This document shows positions 7,487 through 16,243 of a DNA stretch of 64,000 nucleotides, in pieces. The notes under the pieces were generated by a model. That model was not told the DNA's origin. It did not search any database and saw nothing but the letters and a program-made list of their open reading frames with translations. Each line of letters opens with the position of its first letter. Position 1 is the stretch's first letter. The stretch is from Shimia marina (lineage in GTDB: Bacteria > Pseudomonadota > Alphaproteobacteria > Rhodobacterales > Rhodobacteraceae). A program made the translations under genes and the position numbers. The stretch covers positions 1 through 64,000 of the forward strand of contig NZ_CYPW01000024.1 in NCBI RefSeq assembly GCF_001458175.1, written 5' to 3'.

Positions 7487-8611
7487 TCAGATGGCGTGGC
7501 GCTTGAGGAAGGCAGAAAACTTGGCCAAGCCAGCAACCAGATCAGCTGTTGGATTGGTGTAGCCAAGTCGCAGCCAGCCCTCCATGTCCATTGCGCTGCC
7601 GGGGGTGAGCATCACACCTTCTTCTTTGAGCAATGTGACGCAGAGCTCGCGGGAGGTCATGGGCAGGTTGTACTTCAAGAGCGCGGTGGTGCCCGATTTT
7701 GGTTTGACCCAGCTGATCAGAGGCTCGTTTTCGAGCCAATCCTCAACAATCTGAAGGTTTTTGCGAGTGATGCTCTGCGCGCGCGCAAGAATTTTTTCGC
7801 GGTTTTCCAAAGCCATCGCCGCCAAGAGTTCATCAATCTGACCAACGGAAATTGTGTTGTAGTCACGATGGATCATCACATCATGCAGCATGTCTTTGGG
7901 GCCTGCGATCCAGCCGACCCGCAGGCCCGCGAGAGAATAGGCTTTGGACATGCCCGCAGTGCTGATGCCTTTTTCATACAGATCAGCGACTGCTGCGGTC
8001 ATACCATCGCCGTCCTGATCTGTGCCGCGGTAGACTTCGTCACACAGCAGCCACGCATCAACTGACCGTGCGATTGCGACTATCTCTTCCAGCAGAGCCT
8101 TATCCATCAGCGCGCCGGTGGGGTTGTTGGGATTGTTGATGGCGATCAGTTTTGTGTCAGGGCGCACCATGCTGCGCAGTTTGTCCAGATCTGGTAAGAA
8201 GGCCTGCTCTGGGCGCAGATGCAGCAGTTCGATATCTGCCCCGATGCTTTCAGGGATGGAGTAATGTTGTTGGTAGGTGGGGATGACCGAAATCACATGA
8301 TCGCCACGTGCAACAAGTGCTTGATGCACCAGAGAGTTGGCCCCAATTGTGCCATGGGTTGTCAGCACATTTTCACGATTTTGGGTGGTGTAGAGGCTGG
8401 CAATGGCATCGCGCAGCCGGTCAGAACCTTCGATGGCTCCGTATGTCATCTTCATGCCTGACAGTTGGTCTAGAATGCTGTCTTGCACGCCCGCCATCTC
8501 AAAGAGTTCACCAAGAGTGATGGATTCAACGCAGGTTTCAGCGAGATTGAGATCACATTTCGTCTCATACTCGTTCATCCACATTTCGACGCCAAAGGGA
8601 CGAATATCCAT
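7487..8611 (-). CDS. Class I/II aminotransferase
   Basis: A 374-aa fold-type-I PLP enzyme. The PLP aspartate lies in AWLLCDEVYRG near residue 200, the Schiff-base lysine in SMSKAYSLAGLRVGW near 230, and NNPNNPTGA near 160 is the family's substrate-site loop. It follows the second OCD-family gene by 14 bases on the same strand and so is the distal gene of the LysR-controlled set. The likely role is transamination of an amino acid or its keto acid; the specific substrate cannot be read from the sequence. Confidence 0.85.
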   Translation of the reverse strand: MDIRPFGVEMWMNEYETKCDLNLAETCVESITLGELFEMAGVQDSILDQLSGMKMTYGAIEGSDRLRDAIASLYTTQNRENVLTTHGTIGANSLVHQALVARGDHVISVIPTYQQHYSIPESIGADIELLHLRPEQAFLPDLDKLRSMVRPDTKLIAINNPNNPTGALMDKALLEEIVAIARSVDAWLLCDEVYRGTDQDGDGMTAAVADLYEKGISTAGMSKAYSLAGLRVGWIAGPKDMLHDVMIHRDYNTISVGQIDELLAAMALENREKILARAQSITRKNLQIVEDWLENEPLISWVKPKSGTTALLKYNLPMTSRELCVTLLKEEGVMLTPGSAMDMEGWLRLGYTNPTADLVAGLAKFSAFLKRHAI

Positions 8612-8625
8612 TGGTTTGTCCTTTC

Positions 8626-9585
8626 TCAGCTTTGGTTCTTTGCCGCGTCATAAACGGCGCGGGCCATGAAAATATCTTCGAGCCCCAAGCCAATGGAGCG
8701 GAAGAAAATCGGTTTGTCGCCTGAAGGACTGGCACAGGATGCGGTTTGCAGCTCTGCAAGATCGCCACGGATGCTGTCAGCGGACCAGCCGGCTTCCGTT
8801 GCCAGCTTCATGTCACCGGCGGAGGCTGGAGTGGTTGCGCGATAATCGCAATAGACGTCGGCTTCAGAGAGAAATGCCGGGTCAACCTCATGTGCGTTGG
8901 CCACATTGGTGCTGATCGAGGTCACCAGTGTTGCGGGCGGGAGGTCGTTTGTGTTGAGGACAGGCGTGCCCGAAGAGGTGCAGAGCATGATCACATCGGC
9001 ATCACGCGCTGCGGCTTCGGCGCTTTGGGCGCATTGCACGCGCGTGTCGAGAGCGTGCCAGTGTTGCTGAAGTTCCTGGTTCTCGTTCAGAGAGGGGGAG
9101 AAGACGTGAATGTCTGACCAGTTCCGCAAGGCTGCCGTATGGCGCAGGTGCGCTTGGGCCACTTTGCCCGACCCGATCATGGCCAGCTTTTTTGCATCCG
9201 ATTTGGCAAGATGGTCGACCGCCAGAGCGGTGGTGCCCGCAGTGCGTTCTGTTGTCAGCTCGCCGGAGTCACACAGCAGGAGGGGTTGCCCGGTATCCAT
9301 GGACATAAGAACGGTCCAAGCGGTGATCACCGGTTTGCCCGGTTGCACAAGATAGGGGGAAAGCTTGGCTCCAAAGAGGTTGGCACCGGTGCTGGCTCCC
9401 TGGTAGGTGATGAAATCCCCTTTGTCTTCGGGGAAAAGTGTCAGGGTTTGTGACGGTTGCACGGCCTGACCTTTGCCCAGCTCTGTAAAAAGTGCACGCA
9501 TGGCACCAAGGGTGTCCACCTCGGGTAAAATTGACTGAACTGCAGCGGCATCCATGACCAAAGGGGTGGGGGAGGCGGTTGACAT
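8626..9585 (-). CDS. Second ornithine cyclodeaminase-family protein (pyrroline-carboxylate reductase-like)
   Basis: About 319 aa when started at the ATG at 9585, which has AGGAGA nine bases upstream; a longer reading to 9660 adds 25 residues with no ribosome site. The dinucleotide motif is LAMIGSGKVAQAHLRH, and GAKLSPYL with TAWTVLMSMDTGQPLLL is typical of the OCD/mu-crystallin fold. Members include ornithine cyclodeaminase, alanine dehydrogenase of archaea, and delta-1-pyrroline-2-carboxylate reductase. It is clearly diverged from the EutC-like paralogue at 4.6-5.5 kb. Pairing with an aminotransferase fits reduction of a cyclic or linear imine in amino acid catabolism. Confidence 0.8.
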   Translation of the reverse strand: MSTASPTPLVMDAAAVQSILPEVDTLGAMRALFTELGKGQAVQPSQTLTLFPEDKGDFITYQGASTGANLFGAKLSPYLVQPGKPVITAWTVLMSMDTGQPLLLCDSGELTTERTAGTTALAVDHLAKSDAKKLAMIGSGKVAQAHLRHTAALRNWSDIHVFSPSLNENQELQQHWHALDTRVQCAQSAEAAARDADVIMLCTSSGTPVLNTNDLPPATLVTSISTNVANAHEVDPAFLSEADVYCDYRATTPASAGDMKLATEAGWSADSIRGDLAELQTASCASPSGDKPIFFRSIGLGLEDIFMARAVYDAAKNQS

Positions 9586-9736
9586 GTCTTTGTCTCCTGA
9601 ACGGTTGGTCGCTTTTGAAGCTATATTGATTGGGCGGAGCGAAGGGATGGCTTGAACCAAATGCCTTTCGCAAATGTGCTTGGCGCTGCTTTATTCTGTG
9701 GGTTTCTTTGGGAACATTCGAAATATTGACCGGATG

Positions 9737-9753
9737 CATCGAAAATCTCGATG
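9737..9753 (-). promoter_or_regulatory. Candidate LysR operator upstream of the OCD/aminotransferase operon
   Basis: CATCGA-N5-TCGATG is a perfect six-base dyad containing the T-N11-A core typical of LysR-type binding sites. It lies directly after the end of the LysR gene and about 150 bases upstream of the OCD-family gene. A near-identical copy occurs at 10745-10761 in front of the LysR gene. Confidence 0.55.
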
Positions 9754-10719
9754 TTATGTCTCTAAGGGGGCCACCGCACCTGATTGTACAAGGTGATCTG
9801 TGAGCAATGGCTGTTCGCGTACCCGATTGATGAAGGATCGTAAGATGATGTTATGCTCAGCATTCTTGCGGTGGGCGAGATAGATTGGGGAAAAATACTG
9901 AAGCTCAGGTCCAGTTTTCAACGCAACGAGATTGGGGAGAGATGCACCGTAGTAATCTGGCAGAAACCCTACGAAGCGACCGCTGCGGATCAGAATGGCA
10001 TGGGTTTCCATTTGATCTACCGTTGCCGAAGACGTGATGCTGCCATCGCTTGCATGGGCCGTTTTGCGTTTGTCTTTGCGAATGAAGGGGAAGCGTTGCA
10101 GTTCGCCGGGTGTAACAATCAATGAGTGCTGACTGAGCTCTTCGAAGCCGATGTGAGGCAGTTTCGTCAAGGGGTGGTGCGGCACCGCGTAGAGTGAGTG
10201 GCGTTCTTGAAAGAGGGGGATGTATTCAAGTCCAATACGTTTTTGCGGGAAGGGCCCAATAACAGCGTCCTGCTGCCCCTCTAGGATCTGGGCTTCCATG
10301 GTTGAGGGTGAGATGAGCGACAGGTCCACATGCGTGTCGGGCGCGCGTTCAGAAAAGCGTCCAAGCACATTGGGCAGCGGCCATGCCGTGTTGGCCAGCA
10401 TCGCATCCATGATCCCAATGCGAAGCACGCCGCGCAGGTCACCTGAGATTGTCGCTGTTGCGTTTTGAAACCGGTCTGCTGCGGAGAAGAGATCTTCCAG
10501 CGCTGTCAGCAGCTTTTTACCCTCTGGGGTCACCGAAAAGCCGCTGCGCCCACGCTTGCACACCCTGAACCCAAGGCGCTTTTCCAGATCCGCCAATTGC
10601 GTCGACAGTGTGGATTGTGAGCAGTTCAGCGTTGCTTGGGCACCTGTGATCCCCCCCGCGTCCACGATGGCCTTAAAACTGCGCAGGAGTTTGAGATCAA
10701 TGTCTTGTAGGCGTTTCAT
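9754..10719 (-). CDS. LysR-family transcriptional regulator
   Basis: A 321-aa regulator of normal LysR length. The N-terminal winged helix-turn-helix is in LLRSFKAIVDAGG...NCSQSTLSTQLADLEKRLG (residues 10-50), and the remainder is a type-2 periplasmic-binding-like effector domain starting at LRGVLRIGIMD. It lies upstream of and on the same strand as the OCD/aminotransferase pair, with a 168-base gap that contains a dyad also found in its own upstream region. It is therefore the likely regulator of that operon and of itself. The inducer is unknown. Confidence 0.88.
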   Translation of the reverse strand: MKRLQDIDLKLLRSFKAIVDAGGITGAQATLNCSQSTLSTQLADLEKRLGFRVCKRGRSGFSVTPEGKKLLTALEDLFSAADRFQNATATISGDLRGVLRIGIMDAMLANTAWPLPNVLGRFSERAPDTHVDLSLISPSTMEAQILEGQQDAVIGPFPQKRIGLEYIPLFQERHSLYAVPHHPLTKLPHIGFEELSQHSLIVTPGELQRFPFIRKDKRKTAHASDGSITSSATVDQMETHAILIRSGRFVGFLPDYYGASLPNLVALKTGPELQYFSPIYLAHRKNAEHNIILRSFINRVREQPLLTDHLVQSGAVAPLET

Positions 10720-10744
10720 CTATGTTTCTCACCGGGGCTATTTG

Positions 10745-10761
10745 CATCGAAAAAGTAGATG
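10745..10761 (-). promoter_or_regulatory. Candidate LysR autoregulatory operator
   Basis: CATCGA-N5-TAGATG, followed by TTA, lies 26 bases upstream of the LysR start. With its flanks it matches the dyad at 9737-9753 at GCATCGAAAA and again at GATGTTA. Repetition of this unusual sequence in front of both the regulator and its presumed target supports a shared binding site. Confidence 0.5.
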
Positions 10762-10960
10762 TTACAGGCGTATTCCTCGACAAAAAAGATGAAATCAGTG
10801 CGCAAGGCGTGTCGCGCAGAAACCCACAAAAGCGCTCAAAAGTTGGAGACGGCCACTCGTATTTAGGGAGTAACTCAAAAATATACGGAGTTTTTGGTTG
10901 CATTGTTGGGTGGTTTTGTGGGTTATTGCCGGAAAATGACTGAATTTGGTTTTGGGTTCT

Positions 10961-11782
10961 ATGGACGCTGGAAATTTTTCGCATCGGGAGCTGGAACTCC
11001 TCTCTGCTTTGCGCAACCTCGGAGGATCTGCACGTTCTTCCGAGTTAGCTAAGCACATGAATGTATCGGAAGAAACGATCCGTCGTGGCATTAAATCTCT
11101 GTCTAAGGCCGGTGCCTTGGAGCGCGTACACGGGGGGGCCTATCTGATTGGAGGGGTTGGGGATCCCAGCTACTTTCAGAGAATGGGGTTGTTTCAACAA
11201 GAGAAACGGCGCATTGCGAAACATGTGGCCAAGCAAGTTCGTGGGAATATGACCGTTTTTCTCGATGTTGGCTCGACCACGGCTTTTGTTGCAGAGCGGT
11301 TGCGCAAGCTGTCGGGGCTGACAATTGTCACAAACTCCATGGGGATTGCTCAGACACTGATGGGTACAAGCGACAACAGGGTGCATTTTTTGGGCGGTGA
11401 AATGCACAGCAAAGAGCGTGGTACTTTCGGGACGCAGACCGAAAAGCAGGCGCAGCGGTTTGTGTTTGACGTTGCTGTTCTGAGCGTGGACGGCCTTTCG
11501 GCAAAGCGTGGAGCGTCTTTTGCGAATGTGGCCGAAGCGACCTTGTCAGAAGTGGTGGCCGACTGCTCTGAGCGGGTCGTAATCGGTATGGATCATAACA
11601 AATTTGGCCTGAAGGCCCCGCATGTCGGGCTGTCGCCTAAGGCCATTCACAGTCTGATTGTGGATAAAAAGCCAGAAAAAGAAATGGCGCGTGCGCTGAA
11701 GTCTTGGGATGTGGCCCTTGTGGTTGTGCCCGATGAAAAAACGGATGGCGAAACGGATGCGTGTCTGGAGGACAAAGAGTGA
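10961..11782 (+). CDS. DeoR-family transcriptional regulator
   Basis: About 273 aa. The N-terminal HTH carries SSELAKHMNVSEETIRRGI and the family hallmark ERVHGGAY near residue 60. The rest is the DeoR sugar-phosphate sensor (DVGSTTAFVAERL; FLGGEMHSKERGTFG). A TTG at 10946 would add five residues, but the ATG at 10961 is preferred. It overlaps the next gene by four bases (GTGA) and so heads a three-gene operon with a phosphatase and a Na/Pi transporter. DeoR sensors usually bind a phosphorylated sugar or polyol, which fits a neighbour that hydrolyses phosphomonoesters. Confidence 0.88.
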   Translation: MDAGNFSHRELELLSALRNLGGSARSSELAKHMNVSEETIRRGIKSLSKAGALERVHGGAYLIGGVGDPSYFQRMGLFQQEKRRIAKHVAKQVRGNMTVFLDVGSTTAFVAERLRKLSGLTIVTNSMGIAQTLMGTSDNRVHFLGGEMHSKERGTFGTQTEKQAQRFVFDVAVLSVDGLSAKRGASFANVAEATLSEVVADCSERVVIGMDHNKFGLKAPHVGLSPKAIHSLIVDKKPEKEMARALKSWDVALVVVPDEKTDGETDACLEDKE

Positions 11783-12552
11783 CAAACCTAGAAGAACTGG
11801 CCCAGCACGCGGCAACCATGGCAAAAACGATTGTGCCCACGGCGCTGTCGCATTTTCGCGGAGAGTTGGGTGTTGAATTTAAGTCCGATGAGAGCCCGGT
11901 GACACAAGCGGATAAAGCTGTGGAGGCGGATGTCAGAGCGTATCTTTCCAAGCATTTCCCGGAACACGGAATTTTCGGGGAAGAAGAGGGTATGGATCTC
12001 AAAGACAGTGCGCATCTTTGGGTGATTGATCCGATTGATGGGACGCGGTCGTTCCTTTCCGGAAATCCTTTGTTTGGGTTTCTGCTTGCGCATTTGATTG
12101 ATGGGCGGGTGGAGATCGGGGTGATTGGTATGCCTGCGCTGGGGGAGGTCTTTATTGGTGTGCGGGGCACCGGTGCGCGGCTGAATGATGCGCCAGTCTC
12201 TGTGTCTGCACAGCGTGATCTGTCTAAAAGCGTTCTTTATGTGAATGAGGGTGACAAGATCTATCACAACCACCCGGAAGTTTTTGCGCGGTTGATGCAG
12301 GCAGGTCAGACGCGGCGCATGGCCTATGATTGCTATCCGCATGCGCTTTTGGCGATGGGGCATGTGGATGTGGTGGTTGACTATGATCTGCAACCTTATG
12401 ACTACCTCGCGGTGTCCGCCGTCATCGAGGCCGCGGGTGGGATCATGACGGATTGGTCTGGCGCTCCTTTGACTCTGGAAAGTGATGGGCGCGTGGTTTC
12501 TGCTGCCACGCCTGAACTGCATGCACAGATTTTGAAAGTGTTGAACGACTGA
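11779..12552 (+). CDS. Inositol-monophosphatase family phosphatase (HisN-like)
   Basis: A 257-aa Mg-dependent phosphomonoesterase. Motif 1 is FGEEEG near residue 70, motif 2 is WVIDPIDGTRSF near residue 87, and the C-terminal metal aspartate is in YDLQPYDYLAVSAVIEAAGG near 210. The start is GTG at 11779 with GGAGG nine bases upstream, overlapping the DeoR stop. HisN-type histidinol phosphatases of alphaproteobacteria belong to this group, but no histidine genes are nearby, so an inositol or sugar phosphate substrate is equally possible. Confidence 0.85.
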   Translation: MTNLEELAQHAATMAKTIVPTALSHFRGELGVEFKSDESPVTQADKAVEADVRAYLSKHFPEHGIFGEEEGMDLKDSAHLWVIDPIDGTRSFLSGNPLFGFLLAHLIDGRVEIGVIGMPALGEVFIGVRGTGARLNDAPVSVSAQRDLSKSVLYVNEGDKIYHNHPEVFARLMQAGQTRRMAYDCYPHALLAMGHVDVVVDYDLQPYDYLAVSAVIEAAGGIMTDWSGAPLTLESDGRVVSAATPELHAQILKVLND

Positions 12553-14228
12553 TGGAAATCTTGAGTTTTCTGCTGAGCCTGGCCGGTGCCACAATGCTCC
12601 TACTATTTGCCGTTCGTATGGTGCGTACGGGCATTGAGCGCAGTTTTGGGGCGTCATTTCAGAGGGTTATGACTGGCTCGCGCGGGCCTCTGGCGAATTC
12701 GTCTCTTGGTTTGGGGTTGGCGATGGTGCTGCAGAGTTCCGCAGCTGTCGCACTGTTGGCCACGGGGTTTATGGCGAGCGGATATCTGCAATTTCCCGCA
12801 GCCTTGGCGATTGTTTTGGGGGGAGATCTTGGATCTGCTTTGGTGATCCAGATCCTGTCTTTCCGCCTCGATTGGTTGGTGCCTCTGCTGCTTGCAGTGG
12901 GGGGATGGCTTTTTGTCAAAGTAGAAGAACGACGCTGGCGGCAGGCTGGGCGGATCCTAATGGGAGTTGCGTTCATCCTGATTTCGTTGCGCTTTTTGCG
13001 GGAAGCTATGGATCCGATACGGGACAGCGCTTTTTTGCCAGCGATTGCCGAGTATTTGGCGCGTGACTATGTGACTGCGTTCCTTGTTGGGGCAGCTTTG
13101 GCGTTTGTTATGCATTCCTCTGTGGCAGCTATTTTGATGTGTGTGACACTGGTTCAAATTGATGCCATTCCTTTCGCTGCGGGACTGTCGCTTGTCTTGG
13201 GGGCTAATCTGGGGTCTGCGTTTATCCCGGTCTGGCTGGCGCGTGGCATTGAGGGCGAGGCAAAGCTTTTGCCTTACACGAACTTGGTGCTACGCGGCGT
13301 TTGGGCTGTGATTTCTCTGTTTGTGGTTAATGTGTTGCTGCCAGAGGGCTTTTGGGGTGCCTCGCAATCTGGTCAGATGCTCGTTGTCGCGCATGTGACC
13401 TTCAACGCGGTTCTGGTTGTTTTGGCGATGCCTTTTGGCAAATTAATCGCGGCCACTGCTTTGCAATTCGCTCCGAAAAGGAAGACCGCCGCTGATTTCG
13501 TCGCTGATATTCGCCCGGGGTCAGCCTTGGACATTGAGAATGTTGGCACACCTGCTCAGGTGATTGCCAGCTTGAAGAAAGAGCTGCTGCGCATGTCAGA
13601 ATTGGTGGAAGTGATGTTCCGACCAACACTTACGCTTTACCGAGATGGGGATCCTGAGCAGATCAAAGCGGTTCAGGAGATGGATCTTGAAGTGAACGCT
13701 TGCTTGCAGAACATTCGTGAATTTGTCGCCGTACTGCCGACCAAGAGCCTGGACAAAAGCAAGCAAAGGATGGCTCGCGATTTGATGGAATACGCCATCC
13801 GCCTGGAAACCGCTGGAGATGTCGTTGCAAAGCGCTTGTGTGTATTGGCTCAGGACCTGAATGAAGTGCACACCACGTTCTCAGATGATGGTTGGGCAGA
13901 GCTTACACGTATGCATGAAGCTATTCGCGCGAACCTCACGTTGGCGAGCAACACGCTTGTGTCCGATGATCTGGAAAGTGCACGTGTTTTGAGTTTGGAG
14001 AAAACCGAGATCAAACGCGCGGAGCGCAAGAGTCGAAAGCGGCATCTGAAGCGTCTACAGCTGGGGCAGGAAGACAGCTTTGCTACGTCGGACATTCATT
14101 TGGAAACACTGAGGGCTTTTCGCGAGTTCAACAGCCATATTTCCGCGATTGCTTACCCGCTGCTTTATAAACACGGTCAGTTGCTGGAGACCCGTTTGAT
14201 TGAGGACATGCCGCCAGCCGAGGCTTGA
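12552..14228 (+). CDS. Na/Pi cotransporter family protein with PhoU-like domain
   Basis: A 558-aa membrane protein. Two inverted Na_Pi_cotran repeats carry QSSAAVALLATGF near residue 60 and HSSVAAILMCVTL near residue 190; about eight to nine hydrophobic helices span the first 310 residues. The last 220 residues are charged, helical and PhoU-like. The ATG overlaps the phosphatase stop by one base (TGATG). It would move phosphate with sodium across the inner membrane, and coupling to a phosphatase gene suggests disposal or recovery of the released phosphate. Direction of transport is not shown by the sequence. Confidence 0.88.
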   Translation: MEILSFLLSLAGATMLLLFAVRMVRTGIERSFGASFQRVMTGSRGPLANSSLGLGLAMVLQSSAAVALLATGFMASGYLQFPAALAIVLGGDLGSALVIQILSFRLDWLVPLLLAVGGWLFVKVEERRWRQAGRILMGVAFILISLRFLREAMDPIRDSAFLPAIAEYLARDYVTAFLVGAALAFVMHSSVAAILMCVTLVQIDAIPFAAGLSLVLGANLGSAFIPVWLARGIEGEAKLLPYTNLVLRGVWAVISLFVVNVLLPEGFWGASQSGQMLVVAHVTFNAVLVVLAMPFGKLIAATALQFAPKRKTAADFVADIRPGSALDIENVGTPAQVIASLKKELLRMSELVEVMFRPTLTLYRDGDPEQIKAVQEMDLEVNACLQNIREFVAVLPTKSLDKSKQRMARDLMEYAIRLETAGDVVAKRLCVLAQDLNEVHTTFSDDGWAELTRMHEAIRANLTLASNTLVSDDLESARVLSLEKTEIKRAERKSRKRHLKRLQLGQEDSFATSDIHLETLRAFREFNSHISAIAYPLLYKHGQLLETRLIEDMPPAEA

Positions 14229-14247
14229 TAGGCCCTCTTGGGGCCTA
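14229..14247 (+). terminator. Hairpin after the Na/Pi transporter operon
   Basis: TAGGCCC-TCTTG-GGGCCTA is a perfect seven-base inverted repeat directly after the stop. A second dyad, AATGTCG...CGACATT, follows at 14248-14280. There is no T run, so termination is plausible rather than certain. Confidence 0.5.
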
Positions 14248-14440
14248 AATGTCGGGCTGGTTGCTCGTGTACTCGACATTTCAAAATCCTGTGGTACGGA
14301 GGTCTTTGCCAGGAGACTCCTAGCCTCAACATACGGCGGTGCCTAAGTCCGGAAGATTGCGAAACCAGCCCTTTGGGGTGTGCCGTCTGAGGCGTATGTC
14401 CGCCTTATGTTGTTTTTCTTGAGCGAGGGAAGGCAGTATC

Positions 14441-15844
14441 ATGTTTCAGACACCAAAAATGAATCGGCGCAATTTCTTGTGCGGGGCAGGTGCCTTGGCA
14501 TTGGGGGGCTTGGCGGGTGTCAGTCAGATCCGAGCCAGTGCAGGGACGCCGCTGTCTTTTAGGACCCAAAAAACGGCCTATGCGATTGGGGAGCGCCCGG
14601 CGACAGAAGGGCTGTTCAGCTTCGCGGAAAACGCACCGCCTCCAGTTCTGCGCCTGAAACGCAATCAGGTGGCGCGGATTGATGTGACCAATGGATTGGA
14701 GGATTACACGAGCATCCATTGGCATGGGCTTAGGATTGCCAATGCAATGGATGGGGTGCCTTATTTGACCCAGTTTCCGATTGCTTCAGAAGAGACCTTT
14801 TCCTACGAATTTACGCCGCCAGACGCTGGCACGTTCTGGTATCATCCGCATTGCAACACGATGGAGCAGATGGCCTATGGGCTGACTGGCATTCTGATTG
14901 TGGAAGAGGATGAAGATCCTGGATTTGATGCGGATGTGCCGATCAATCTCAAAGACTTTCGCTTGGATGATGACGGCAGCTTGTTGCCGTATTTTACGGC
15001 GAGAGGCGCGGCGCGTGGTGGAACGTTAGGGACTGCGCGGACTGTGAATTGGCAGAGCGCACCTGAGTATGAGATCCCATCTGGAGGTTTGGTGCGGTTG
15101 CGCATTGTAAATACGGACCTCACGCGGGTCTATAAGGTGTTCCTGCCCAATACAGAGGGGCACATTATCGCTTGGAATGGCAATCCTCTGCGTGAAGGCA
15201 TTGCTTGGCCGACCCAGGAGGCCCCCCTTTGGTTGGCACCTGGGGAGCGTGTTGATATTGCTCTGCGCGCGCCAGATGTGGCTGACGAGGTTGTGCAGGC
15301 ACAAACCCTCATTGCGCGGCAAGCACAGCCCCTGTTTTCATTGCGGACCACTGGGGTCTCCAAGAAGCGCGATTTGGGAGAGTTGAAACCACTGGTTCCT
15401 GTGGAGGTGCGGGAGCCAGATCTCAGAACTGCCGAAACAAAGGACATCCTATTTGGTTGGTCGCCAGAGGGCACGGGCAGTAACAACGGTTTGTGTGGAG
15501 ATTTCGGCTATACGTTTTGGTCCATAAACAGAAACCCATGGCCCGGGGATGCGATGAAGCGCAGTGGGCCGGTGGTCGAGCTCAAGCAAGGCGAGAGTTA
15601 CATCCTGAAGCTCACCAACAAATCGCCAAATCTACATCCGATCCATTTGCATGGGCTCATTTTCCGCCCTCTCAGGTCTAACCGTAGGGCGCTTCCAAGC
15701 AACTGGACCGATACGATTTTGTTGTTGAAAGGTGAAGTGATTGAGGTCGCTCTCTTCGCGGATAATCCCGGAGACTGGGCATTTCATTGCCATGTCATTG
15801 AGCATCAGAAGTCGGGGTTGTCCGGCTATATCAGCGTTGTTTGA
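14441..15844 (+). CDS. Tat-exported multicopper oxidase (laccase-like)
   Basis: A 467-aa three-cupredoxin-domain oxidase. A twin-arginine signal MNRRNFLCGAGALALGG lies near the N-terminus, so the folded protein is exported to the periplasm. All copper motifs are present: HWHG near residue 97, WYHPHC near 133, HPIHLHG near 399 and HCHVIEHQKSGL near 448. The residue in the type-1 axial position after the last motif is leucine rather than methionine, as in higher-potential laccases. The start has GAGGGAAGG seven bases upstream. It is transcribed alone; no copper-resistance genes are adjacent, so substrate and role remain open. Confidence 0.9.
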   Translation: MFQTPKMNRRNFLCGAGALALGGLAGVSQIRASAGTPLSFRTQKTAYAIGERPATEGLFSFAENAPPPVLRLKRNQVARIDVTNGLEDYTSIHWHGLRIANAMDGVPYLTQFPIASEETFSYEFTPPDAGTFWYHPHCNTMEQMAYGLTGILIVEEDEDPGFDADVPINLKDFRLDDDGSLLPYFTARGAARGGTLGTARTVNWQSAPEYEIPSGGLVRLRIVNTDLTRVYKVFLPNTEGHIIAWNGNPLREGIAWPTQEAPLWLAPGERVDIALRAPDVADEVVQAQTLIARQAQPLFSLRTTGVSKKRDLGELKPLVPVEVREPDLRTAETKDILFGWSPEGTGSNNGLCGDFGYTFWSINRNPWPGDAMKRSGPVVELKQGESYILKLTNKSPNLHPIHLHGLIFRPLRSNRRALPSNWTDTILLLKGEVIEVALFADNPGDWAFHCHVIEHQKSGLSGYISVV

Positions 15845-15985
15845 AACGCGTTTAGGTTACAGAGAGCAGACCGCCAAAAGAACGCGACCATGGCATATCA
15901 TGCGGGTTGGGGGCAGCTGTGACGAGCCAAGAAAACAAGGCGCGCCGGCGCCTTGTACATTTGTCTTTCTGTCCCAATTCAGCGT

Positions 15986-16210
15986 TTACTGCGCAGCGTA
16001 ATGCTGCGGTGTGTCCCAAGACGCAGGGAGGCGGTGCTTTGTTTGGAAGGAGATCGCATGTGATGCAGGCAGGCGGCAGGTAACAACAAAGTCGCCCTCT
16101 GCGTTAATCTGTGTTTCCATTTCGCCGCCGAGCGCGCTGCAGTTTGCGTGAAGTTCGCTCAGTTGCTCCACCCCGATGTTGAGGTAAGGGCCTAATAGTA
16201 CATGTGTCAT
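15986..16210 (-). CDS. Small protein of unknown function (74 aa)
   Basis: I do not recognise this protein. It has a strong ribosome site (AAGGA six bases before ATG), no signal peptide and no hydrophobic helix. Two cysteines (near residues 24 and 45) and a His/Trp-containing tail are the only notable features. It is transcribed in the same direction as the extensin-like gene, 33 bases downstream of it, and may belong to that transcript. Confidence 0.55.
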   Translation of the reverse strand: MTHVLLGPYLNIGVEQLSELHANCSALGGEMETQINAEGDFVVTCRLPASHAISFQTKHRLPASWDTPQHYAAQ

Positions 16211-16243
16211 TGGTTTCCTTCCTGATGGATGTTTTTATGTGTC

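Noticed and set aside
11788-12657. A 289-codon minus-strand frame opposite the phosphatase
   Set aside because: His/Arg/Pro-rich shadow of an enzyme with complete catalytic motifs.
14248-14280. A second dyad AATGTCG...CGACATT after the Na/Pi transporter
   Set aside because: The arms are separated by 19 bases with no T run, so it is not a convincing terminator on its own; it may be an operator but nothing nearby supports this.
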